Assembly (NCBI GenBank): GCA_009691555.1
Contig: SICB01000016.1
Coordinates: forward strand, 1-12,680
DNA length: 12,680 nt
Reading direction: 5' to 3'
From: Patescibacteria group bacterium
Lineage (GTDB): Bacteria > Patescibacteriota > Saccharimonadia > CAILAD01 > BJGX01
Shown here: piece by piece, positions 6,100-11,979 of the stretch
Layout: each line of letters starts with the position of its first letter
Numbering within the stretch: the first letter of the stretch is position 1
Made by a program: the position numbers and the translations under genes
Notes under the pieces: model-generated
Seen by the model: the letters and a program-made list of their open reading frames with translations, nothing else
Told to the model about the DNA's origin: nothing
Databases searched by the model: none

Positions 6100-8067
6100 G
6101 TGAGTTTATTTGGAGATTTTTACGAAAGCCCAATCCGCTTTAAGCGCAACAAAAAAGAGTTGATGGTATCACAAAGCGAAGACTGGAGCGCAGCTGTTTT
6201 GTCTGGCTCAAGCGAGCTAGTGAGCAGCGAAGCCGCTGTTCCTAGGGGCATTTATGTATTCATTAGTATTGTCATAGCACTAGCTTCCATGATGCTACTC
6301 TGGAGGTTATTTTCGCTACAAATAGTCAACGGCAAAAGTAACGCCCTGCTGGCTAGCGGCAACAGAGTCAGGACCACAATAATTACAGCCCCCCGTGGCG
6401 CCATCTATGATCGTAACGGTGTTTTGTTGGCTCGAAATACGGCCCAGTTCGATCTAGTAGTTACCCCCAGCCAACTTCCGAAAGATAAAAACGATATCAC
6501 CAAGATGTCGCAGACACTAGCCTTGATTCTCGGACAACAGCCCGATGATTTACAAAATAGACTCTTCAGTGCTCAGAAAACTGACCGACCCCAAGTTGTG
6601 CTTGAAGCCAAAATAGATCGCGAGAAGTCATTGCAGGTCGAAGAAAAACTGCGTGACTTGCAAGGACTGAGCCTAGAGACCTCACCGCAGCGAGAATATC
6701 TCGATTCCGGAATACTGGCACACTTCCTGGGCTATATTGGGCGTATTTCTGAGCAAGAGTGGATTGACAATCCGGAATATCGCCCGGTCGATATGATTGG
6801 TAAGAGTGGCATCGAAAAGAGTTACGAGGCCGACCTCAAGGGAGTCGTCGGCAAAGAGCAGGTCGAAGTTGACTCGACCGGCAAACCGATAAGATTTTTG
6901 GCTAGAGTTGAGCCCAAGGCTGGTAGCAACATCGTGCTGACAATAGACATGGGATTGCAAAAGCAACTCTATGAGGCTATCAAACAGCAAGTCGAGAAGG
7001 CCGGCTCGAAGGGAGGTTCGGGGGTCATTGTTGATCCACAAACAGGCGAGATATTGGCAGCTGTTAATTACCCGACCTACGATACCAACCTCTTTGCAAA
7101 GGGTATTAGCCAGCAGGATTACGATGCCCTACTCAATAACGACGCCAAGCCCTTGCTTAACCGTGTAACATCAGGCAGCTACCCAATAGGGTCAGTCATT
7201 AAACCCTTCATATCCACCGCCGCGCTACAAGAAAATGTTATTAGCGCTTCAACTATTGTGGTCGATAGGGGCAAGCTAGATGTCCCGAACATCTACGACC
7301 CATCGATAGTTTATAGCTTTAAGGGCTGGAAACCCGAGGGTCTTGGACCTGTCAATGTAGTGGGGGCTATTCAGTGGAGCTCGGATATATTCTTCTACCA
7401 AGTCGGCGGTGGGTTCCAGAGCTTCCAGGGGCTTGGCGAACGGCGCCTGCTCGATTGGTATTCGAAGTTTGGATTCGGTAAAAAAACTGACATAGATATA
7501 GCCGAGGAAGGCTCAGGCCAGCTGCCTTCGCCAGAGCTCAAAAAGAAGGCCACGGGTGAATCCTGGTATGTTGGTGATACCTACAATATATCGATTGGGC
7601 AGGGTGATTTTAGGGCCACTCCGCTGCAAGTTGCGATGGCCACATCCGTAATCGCAAACGGTGGCAAGCTCCTCAAGCCACACCTCTTGTCTTCGATTAC
7701 ATCAGATGAAACGCTGGTCCGAAAATCCCCAGTCGATATCTTGCGGGCTAACTTTATTAGCCCTAGTAATGTCAAGCTCGTCCAGCAAGGTATGGAAGCA
7801 GCCGTTAGCGGCGGTACGGCGTGTTGCAGCATCAAGTCCGAAGTACCAGTTCAGGTGGCCGCCAAAACTGGCACTGCCGAGACTTCTTCAGAAGGGTACG
7901 ATGGTAAGAACCTGCGCACCAAACCGCACGCTTGGTTTAGCGCCTATGCACCAGCCAGTAACCCCAGAATCACCTCACTAATCATGATCGAAAACTCTGG
8001 CGAAGGGTCGGTCTTTGCAGCACCTGCGACCAGAGAAGTCTTCAAGTGGTACTTTGCTAACCGCTAG
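6100..8067 (+). CDS. mrdA: Penicillin-binding protein 2 (class B transpeptidase of the elongation complex)
   Basis: D,D-transpeptidase that crosslinks peptidoglycan during side-wall growth. 655 residues. A cytoplasmic N terminus of about 50 residues (longer than the roughly 20 in E. coli PBP2) precedes one membrane segment at about 51-71. The dimerization domain starts with APRGAIYDRNGVLLA (97-111) and includes IGKSGIEKSYE (233-243). Catalytic motifs: SVIK at 365-368 (active Ser365), SSD at 427-429 in the SxN/SxD position, and KTG at 589-591. Adjacent cysteines Cys575-Cys576 lie 13 residues before KTG. The GTG at 6100 has GAGG at 6091-6094, 5 nt upstream, so the start is well placed. No rodA-like partner glycosyltransferase follows; the next gene is greA. 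Confidence 0.94.
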   Translation: MSLFGDFYESPIRFKRNKKELMVSQSEDWSAAVLSGSSELVSSEAAVPRGIYVFISIVIALASMMLLWRLFSLQIVNGKSNALLASGNRVRTTIITAPRGAIYDRNGVLLARNTAQFDLVVTPSQLPKDKNDITKMSQTLALILGQQPDDLQNRLFSAQKTDRPQVVLEAKIDREKSLQVEEKLRDLQGLSLETSPQREYLDSGILAHFLGYIGRISEQEWIDNPEYRPVDMIGKSGIEKSYEADLKGVVGKEQVEVDSTGKPIRFLARVEPKAGSNIVLTIDMGLQKQLYEAIKQQVEKAGSKGGSGVIVDPQTGEILAAVNYPTYDTNLFAKGISQQDYDALLNNDAKPLLNRVTSGSYPIGSVIKPFISTAALQENVISASTIVVDRGKLDVPNIYDPSIVYSFKGWKPEGLGPVNVVGAIQWSSDIFFYQVGGGFQSFQGLGERRLLDWYSKFGFGKKTDIDIAEEGSGQLPSPELKKKATGESWYVGDTYNISIGQGDFRATPLQVAMATSVIANGGKLLKPHLLSSITSDETLVRKSPVDILRANFISPSNVKLVQQGMEAAVSGGTACCSIKSEVPVQVAAKTGTAETSSEGYDGKNLRTKPHAWFSAYAPASNPRITSLIMIENSGEGSVFAAPATREVFKWYFANR

Positions 8068-8086
8068 CTGCCATCTACAATAATGC

Positions 8087-8115
8087 TTGACAGCGACTTG
8101 GTATTTTGTAATAAT
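8087..8115 (+). promoter_or_regulatory. Vegetative (sigma-70-type) promoter of greA
   Basis: A perfect -35 TTGACA (8087-8092), an ideal 17-nt spacer and -10 AATAAT (8110-8115, five of six matches) are present. Transcription should begin near A8122, about 118 nt before the greA ATG. This is the best-formed promoter in the window and the only one predicted to give a long 5' leader. Confidence 0.8.
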
Positions 8116-8180
8116 AAAAACAAACACGTAACATCTTTTAACAAGCTATTGAGATAACACCTTATAGAAAATGTTTAAAG

Positions 8181-8208
8181 AGAAGTTCGCCTTAGAAAGC
8201 GATTTTTT
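8181..8208 (+). terminator. Terminator-like hairpin plus T run inside the greA leader (possible attenuator)
   Basis: TCGC (8187-8190) pairs with GCGA (8199-8202) around an 8-nt loop and is followed at once by six T (8203-8208) then GTTTTATT. After one mismatch, GAAGA-type bases at 8181-8185 can pair with the T run through A-T and G-T pairs. The GC core is only 4 bp, so strength is uncertain. It may end read-through from the mre operon, or attenuate greA itself. Confidence 0.4.
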
Positions 8209-8227
8209 GTTTTATTGGGTCCATAGA

Positions 8228-8232
8228 AAGGA
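8228..8232 (+). promoter_or_regulatory. Shine-Dalgarno site that sets the greA start
   Basis: AAGGA lies 7 nt before the ATG at 8240. The in-frame ATG at 8171 has no comparable site, so 8240 is preferred. Confidence 0.75.
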
Positions 8233-8239
8233 AATACTA

Positions 8240-8704
8240 ATGGCTAAAAACAATGATTTTTACTTAACTCAAGAAGGTCTTACGGAATTGCAAGCCGAGC
8301 TTTACGACCTAAAAAATAACAAGCGCAAAGATGTTGCCAGCTCGCTCAAAGAAGCCAAAGAATTTGGTGATTTAAGCGAAAACACCGACTGGGACGATGC
8401 CAAATCTAGGCAGCTCTTTATTGAAGGTCGAATTTCTGAGCTCGAAAACATCCTCAAGCGAGCCAAAGTTATCGAAGGTGGAGTTAGTGACGAAGTCGCC
8501 ATCGGCTCGACCGTCGATGTCCAGCTCGAAGACGACAAGCACACCTTCAAAATTGTCGGTTCAACAGAGGCTAACCCCGATGCCGGCAAGATCTCGCACG
8601 AATCCCCCATTGGTAAGGCTCTAATGGGCAAAAAAGTTGGTGAGCATGCCCAAGTACAAATCCCTGCCGGCTCCGTTACTTACAAAATTCTAAAAGTAAA
8701 ATAG
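8240..8704 (+). CDS. greA: Transcript cleavage/elongation factor GreA
   Basis: Enters the RNA polymerase secondary channel and stimulates cleavage of backtracked RNA, rescuing stalled complexes. 154 residues from ATG 8240, the usual length (about 158). The N-terminal coiled coil (about 10-75) carries the tip motif GDLSENTDWDDAK at 43-55, with acidic Asp44 and Glu47 at the catalytic tip. The C-terminal FKBP-like domain has SPIGKALMGKKVGE at 122-135. The frame is open back to ATG 8171, which would add 23 residues (MFKEKF...), but these match nothing in GreA and lack an SD, whereas AAGGA precedes 8240. It is transcribed from its own promoter with a leader of about 118 nt, unlike its neighbours. 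Confidence 0.95.
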   Translation: MAKNNDFYLTQEGLTELQAELYDLKNNKRKDVASSLKEAKEFGDLSENTDWDDAKSRQLFIEGRISELENILKRAKVIEGGVSDEVAIGSTVDVQLEDDKHTFKIVGSTEANPDAGKISHESPIGKALMGKKVGEHAQVQIPAGSVTYKILKVK

Positions 8705-8714
8705 CTCCCTTTCT

Positions 8715-8741
8715 CTCTCAGAAGACCCTATCAGAGTTTTT
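8715..8741 (+). terminator. Weak candidate terminator after greA
   Basis: CTCT (8715-8718) can pair with AGAG (8733-8736), with one mismatch and a further A-T pair inside, around a 10-nt loop, and five T follow (8737-8741). The stem is short, so this is only suggestive. It lies just upstream of the lysS -10. Confidence 0.25.
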
Positions 8742-8751
8742 GGTAGTCAGG

Positions 8752-8757
8752 TATAAT
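8752..8757 (+). promoter_or_regulatory. -10 element of a probable leaderless promoter for lysS
   Basis: Exact TATAAT ending 6 nt before the lysS ATG at 8764. Counting the last base as -7 puts +1 exactly on the A of the ATG. No SD is present. No convincing -35 is seen; the expected region partly overlaps the weak greA terminator candidate. Confidence 0.7.
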
Positions 8758-8763
8758 TAAGTC

Positions 8764-10323
8764 ATGAACGAGGATATTAAAAATCACTATTGGCTAGATA
8801 TCTTGGTAGACAAGATAACCAAAGCCCACCCAGCAGGCGAGCTTATTGTATCTAGTGGCATCTCGCCATCGGGACCGTACCATGTTGGCCATGCCCGGGA
8901 AATACTCACTGCCGATGCCGTCTATAAAGGTTTAAAGCAAGCTGGCCGGGCTGTTCGGCACTTGCATTTCGTAGACGATATCGAAGCGCTCAGAAAGCGC
9001 TACCCATACTTACCCGAAAGCTACGAGCTAGAGGCCGGCAAGCCGCTTTATAAAATCCCTGCCCCCGATGGTAAGGCCAAAAGCTATGCCGACCAATTTT
9101 TTACGGAGTATCTTAAAAGTTCTAAGCTGCTCGGCGTCGAGATGGAAGTTTTTCGAACCAGCGAGCTATATAGCAAAGGCGTATTTACCGAAATGATCAA
9201 CCTAGCGATGCAAAAACGCGATCAAATTGCCGAAATTTTGCAGCGCGTCAGTGGCCGAGAGCTCGAGGCCGGCTGGCAACCGATTCAGATACTCGATGAG
9301 TCCTCAGGAAGCCTCAAGACGGCCAAGTATGTTGGTTACGATTTTGACAGCTGCAAAGCGCACTACATCGGCCAAGATGGTAAGGATTATTTTGCCGATG
9401 CCGGAAGCGGCCAAATCAAACTCGATTGGCGGCTCGATTGGCCAGCCCGCTGGAAACTCTACGGCGTACAAATCGAGGGCTTTGGCAGGGAGCATGCTAC
9501 CAAGGGCGGCAGTTACGATACTGGCGTGGTGTTGGCTAAGGAGATTTTTGGCTATCAGGCGCCTATCGCCGTACCTTACGACAATATCGCGCTCAAAGGC
9601 CAAACCAAAAAAATGAGCTCATCGCTTGGGAACCTAGTAAAACTAATTGATTCGCTGGAAATTATTCCTGCCGAGATACTGCGCTACTTCACTTTCAAGA
9701 GTCGCCCTGAGCGGCAGCTGACCTTCGATACTGGCTTGGGCCTATATACCCTGATTGACGAATACGCCAAGACCGAAGCGGCCGTTTTGGCAGGTGAGGA
9801 GCCGGAGTTTAAAAAAGCCTGGCAGTTAGCAAGCCTATCGGGTAAGGATCATATCATTAGTACCTTACCATTTTCGCACATGGTGACGGTTTATCAGACT
9901 GCTCGAGGTGACATAGCGATGGTTATGGATATGCTTAATCGTACTGGTTTCGAGAAAGCCGTCCAGACTCAAGCCGACTCAATAGCCCGCGAGCTCGAGT
10001 ATGTAGCGCGTTGGCTGTCAGCCTACGCGCCTGAGAGCATCAAATTTGAGGTTCAGACCAAGCTCCCAAAATTAGAGCTAACTTCGCAAGATCGTGATTT
10101 TCTTGATAGCCTGGTGGCCTCACTAGCTAGCTCAGAGCTGACACCAGATGCCATTCACGATGCCATATACTCTACCGCAACCGCAAAAGCCATCAAGCCA
10201 GGTCTGGCTTTTAAGCTCATCTATCAACTATTTTTAAATAAAGACCAGGGCCCCAAACTAGGCTTTTTCTTGTCGAGTTTAGACAGAGATTTCGTGATAG
10301 CTAGGCTATCGCTTAAAAGTTAG
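8764..10323 (+). CDS. lysS: Lysyl-tRNA synthetase, class I (archaeal type)
   Basis: Charges tRNA-Lys with lysine. It belongs to the class I (Rossmann) family typical of archaea, spirochaetes and some other bacteria, and is unrelated in fold to the class II enzyme of E. coli. 519 residues. SGISPSGPYHVGHAREILTA (31-50) contains the HIGH-type HVGH at 40-43; DWPARWKLYGVQIEGFGREH (225-244) and GGSYDTG (248-254) are class I LysRS signatures; the KMSKS-type loop is KKMSSSLGN (282-290). The region at about 171-220, which in archaeal members has two Cys pairs binding zinc, keeps only one Cys (197). The C-terminal part is the helical anticodon-binding domain. A TATAAT 6 nt before the ATG suggests a leaderless mRNA; serS follows after 14 nt. 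Confidence 0.93.
   Translation: MNEDIKNHYWLDILVDKITKAHPAGELIVSSGISPSGPYHVGHAREILTADAVYKGLKQAGRAVRHLHFVDDIEALRKRYPYLPESYELEAGKPLYKIPAPDGKAKSYADQFFTEYLKSSKLLGVEMEVFRTSELYSKGVFTEMINLAMQKRDQIAEILQRVSGRELEAGWQPIQILDESSGSLKTAKYVGYDFDSCKAHYIGQDGKDYFADAGSGQIKLDWRLDWPARWKLYGVQIEGFGREHATKGGSYDTGVVLAKEIFGYQAPIAVPYDNIALKGQTKKMSSSLGNLVKLIDSLEIIPAEILRYFTFKSRPERQLTFDTGLGLYTLIDEYAKTEAAVLAGEEPEFKKAWQLASLSGKDHIISTLPFSHMVTVYQTARGDIAMVMDMLNRTGFEKAVQTQADSIARELEYVARWLSAYAPESIKFEVQTKLPKLELTSQDRDFLDSLVASLASSELTPDAIHDAIYSTATAKAIKPGLAFKLIYQLFLNKDQGPKLGFFLSSLDRDFVIARLSLKS
10296..10310 (+). repeat. Perfect inverted repeat at the lysS 3' end, in the serS -35 zone
   Basis: GATAGC-TAG-GCTATC: two perfect 6-nt arms with a 3-nt spacer, extendable by a G-T and a G-C pair. 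It lies in the last codons of lysS, and its centre is where the -35 box of the serS promoter would be expected. No T run follows, so it is not a standard terminator; an operator or chance palindrome is possible. Confidence 0.4.
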
Positions 10324-10325
10324 GT

Positions 10326-10331
10326 TATAAT
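10326..10331 (+). promoter_or_regulatory. -10 element of a probable leaderless promoter for serS
   Basis: Exact TATAAT in the 14-nt lysS-serS gap, ending 6 nt before the ATG at 10338; the predicted +1 is the A of the ATG. No SD is present. The -35 position shows no TTGACA-like box but holds an inverted repeat. Confidence 0.7.
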
Positions 10332-10337
10332 AAACTT

Positions 10338-11579
10338 ATGTTAGATATTAGATATATCAGAGACAACACCGAAGCGGTCCAGCAATCCATCGCCCGTCGC
10401 GGCTTGGTTTTGGATGTCGAGGAGCTACTGACTGTCGATGCCACTAGGCGAAGGTTGATCGCCGAGATCGAAGCAGTTCAGGGTAGCCGCAACACCATAG
10501 CTGCTCAGGGTAAAACTACAAAACCTAGCAACGAGCAGATTAGCCAGGGCAAAGAGCTCAAATCGCAACACGAAGCACTCGAGCTGGAGCTTAATAATAC
10601 CCTAGCCCACTATAACGATCTACTCTCGGAGGTGCCGAATATTATTGCCGAAGGCACGCCAGACGGCGACGAAGAGAGCAACCAGGAAATCGACAAATGG
10701 GGCAAAACTGAGCTGGGTTTTGAGCCCAAGGATCATCTTGAGATCAGCAAATTATACAATCTCTACGATTTTGAAGCCGGAGCCAAGGTATCGGGCAGTA
10801 AGTTTTATTTTACTCGTCATAAAGCTGTCAAATTGTGGCAGGCGATTCAGCTTGCTACCCAAGAAATAGTTGAGGCCGCTGGGTTCGAGCTAATTAGCGT
10901 CCCGCACCTAGTCACTACCGAGGTAGCAGCTGGTACCGGATTTTTGCCGAAGGGCGAAGAAAACCAAAATTATCTCGACAAAGAGCAAGGCTTGGTGCTG
11001 ATTGCGACCTCTGAGATACCAATTACCGGCCTGCATAGTAATGAGGTTTTGGAGCTCGGTAGCGCCATTAAGTATGCCGGCATCAGCCCGTGCTATCGAC
11101 TCGAGGCTGGCAGCTATGGCAAATTTAGCAAAGGGCTGTACCGAACTCACCAATTCGATAAGCTCGAGATGTATGTTTTTTGTAAGGCCGATCAAAGTGC
11201 CGCGACCTTGCAGGCTATATTAAAAATTGAGCGCCAGATTTGTGAGCAATTCGAGATACCATACCGGGTGGTGCGCATTGCGGCTGGCGATTTGAGCGCT
11301 CCAGCCTACGAAAAATACGATGTCGAATATTATTCGCCTGTCGACCAACGCTACCGAGAGCTAACGAGCTGCAGTAACTGTACTGACTACCAGGCTAGGA
11401 ACCTCAATATTAGATACCGCGATGATGACGGCAAGCTAGCCTTTGCCCATACGCTCAATGGTACGGCGGTTGTTTCGAGCCGAATGCCAATTGCAATTCT
11501 TGAAAACCACCAGACTGCCGACGGCAGAGTAATATTACCCAAGCCCATTGCCAAATATTACGGTTCGGACGAATTATAA
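10338..11579 (+). CDS. serS: Seryl-tRNA synthetase (class II)
   Basis: Charges tRNA-Ser (and tRNA-Sec where present) with serine. 413 residues, near the family norm of about 425. Residues 1-105 form the long antiparallel coiled-coil arm that grips the tRNA-Ser variable arm. The catalytic domain has the serine-pocket TSEIP (224-228), motif 2 CYRLEAGSYGKFSKGLYRTHQF (252-273, with Arg254 and the Glu-Ala-Gly loop), and motif 3 RMPIAILENHQ (382-392). Cys345 and Cys348 in ELTSCSNCTDYQARN (341-355) match the conserved SNC.DYQ region. It follows lysS by 14 nt and precedes hpf by 16 nt. A TATAAT 6 nt before the ATG and no SD suggest leaderless translation. Confidence 0.96.
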   Translation: MLDIRYIRDNTEAVQQSIARRGLVLDVEELLTVDATRRRLIAEIEAVQGSRNTIAAQGKTTKPSNEQISQGKELKSQHEALELELNNTLAHYNDLLSEVPNIIAEGTPDGDEESNQEIDKWGKTELGFEPKDHLEISKLYNLYDFEAGAKVSGSKFYFTRHKAVKLWQAIQLATQEIVEAAGFELISVPHLVTTEVAAGTGFLPKGEENQNYLDKEQGLVLIATSEIPITGLHSNEVLELGSAIKYAGISPCYRLEAGSYGKFSKGLYRTHQFDKLEMYVFCKADQSAATLQAILKIERQICEQFEIPYRVVRIAAGDLSAPAYEKYDVEYYSPVDQRYRELTSCSNCTDYQARNLNIRYRDDDGKLAFAHTLNGTAVVSSRMPIAILENHQTADGRVILPKPIAKYYGSDEL

Positions 11580-11580
11580 T
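11575..11580 (+). promoter_or_regulatory. TATAAT overlapping the serS stop codon: possible extra hpf promoter
   Basis: Exact TATAAT spans the serS stop and would start transcription near 11587, giving an hpf leader of about 9 nt with the SD at its extreme 5' end. A TTGCCA at 11548-11553 is too far away (21-nt spacer). It may be chance from the Leu-stop codons; hpf could simply be co-transcribed with serS. Confidence 0.3.
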
Positions 11581-11584
11581 AACC

Positions 11585-11592
11585 AAGGAGGT
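11585..11592 (+). promoter_or_regulatory. Strong Shine-Dalgarno site that sets the hpf start
   Basis: AAGGAGGT lies 3-4 nt before the ATG at 11596. This rules out the upstream in-frame ATG at 11548, which lies inside serS. Confidence 0.85.
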
Positions 11593-11595
11593 AAG

Positions 11596-11952
11596 ATGAT
11601 ACAAATCCAGCTGACAGGTCGTAAATTTGAAATCGACAGCGAACTCAAAAAATACACCAACCGCAAACTCGGAAGCCTCGACAAGTACTTGCCCAGGTCG
11701 CACCGCAACCAAGGCATGACAGTGGAGATATTCAAAGACCCCTCGGGTAAGGAAGATAACCGCTACAAGGTTGTGGCAGTCTTGAAAGTCCAGGGCCCCG
11801 ACATCGTCGCCGAGACCGCTACCATCAACCCTCACTCGGCGGTCGATATTGTCGAACAGAAGCTCAAAATACAGATCAGAAAGTACAAAGAAAAGCACCA
11901 GCCTAAAAAAATCCGTATAAAAGATTTTTTTGACAAATTTACTTCGCAATAA
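11596..11952 (+). CDS. hpf: Ribosome hibernation promoting factor, short form (HPF/YfiA/RaiA family)
   Basis: Binds the decoding region of the 30S subunit and inactivates ribosomes in slow growth or stress. 118 residues: MIQIQLTGRKFEIDSELKKY starts the family N-terminal strand and helix, KLGSLDKYLP and the AETATINPHSAVDIVEQKL helix-2 region (about 72-90) are typical, and the end is Lys/Arg-rich (IRKYKEKHQPKKIRIKD). It is the short type: the extra C-terminal dimerization domain of long HPF (about 180-200 residues) is absent. hpf directly upstream of secA is an arrangement known from many bacteria. SD-led start at 11596, 16 nt after serS. Confidence 0.9.
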   Translation: MIQIQLTGRKFEIDSELKKYTNRKLGSLDKYLPRSHRNQGMTVEIFKDPSGKEDNRYKVVAVLKVQGPDIVAETATINPHSAVDIVEQKLKIQIRKYKEKHQPKKIRIKDFFDKFTSQ

Positions 11953-11972
11953 GCACACCAAACCTGTATAAT
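11943..11972 (+). promoter_or_regulatory. Probable leaderless promoter for secA
   Basis: Exact TATAAT (11967-11972) ends 7 nt before the secA ATG (11980); predicted +1 is 11979-11980. A -35-like TTCGCA (11943-11948, four of six matches) lies at 18-nt spacing in the last codons of hpf. No SD precedes the ATG. Confidence 0.65.
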
Positions 11973-11979
11973 AGCTAGC

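Larger units (their letters stand above)
8068..8239 (+). other. greA leader and intergenic region
   Basis: The longest non-coding stretch of the window. It contains the greA promoter (8087-8115), a predicted leader of about 118 nt, a terminator-like hairpin with a T run (8181-8208) and the greA SD (8228-8232). A 9-nt imperfect inverted pair, TCTTTTAAC (8134-8142) and GTTTAAAGA (8173-8181), could form an alternative structure whose distal arm abuts or overlaps the 5' arm of the terminator-like hairpin, an arrangement that could permit switching. No tRNA or known riboswitch was recognised. Confidence 0.6.

Noticed and set aside
8171..8239. Upstream in-frame ATG for greA, adding 23 residues
   Set aside because: No SD, no GreA similarity in the extension, and a good SD (AAGGA) sits 7 nt before ATG 8240. 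The stretch is better explained as structured leader.
9227..9616. 129-codon + strand open frame inside lysS
   Set aside because: An out-of-frame shadow of lysS, whose motifs HVGH and KMSSS are in the main frame on both sides.
11548..11595. Upstream in-frame ATG for hpf inside serS
   Set aside because: It would overlap the serS end by 32 nt; AAGGAGGT before ATG 11596 and the family N terminus favour the later start.
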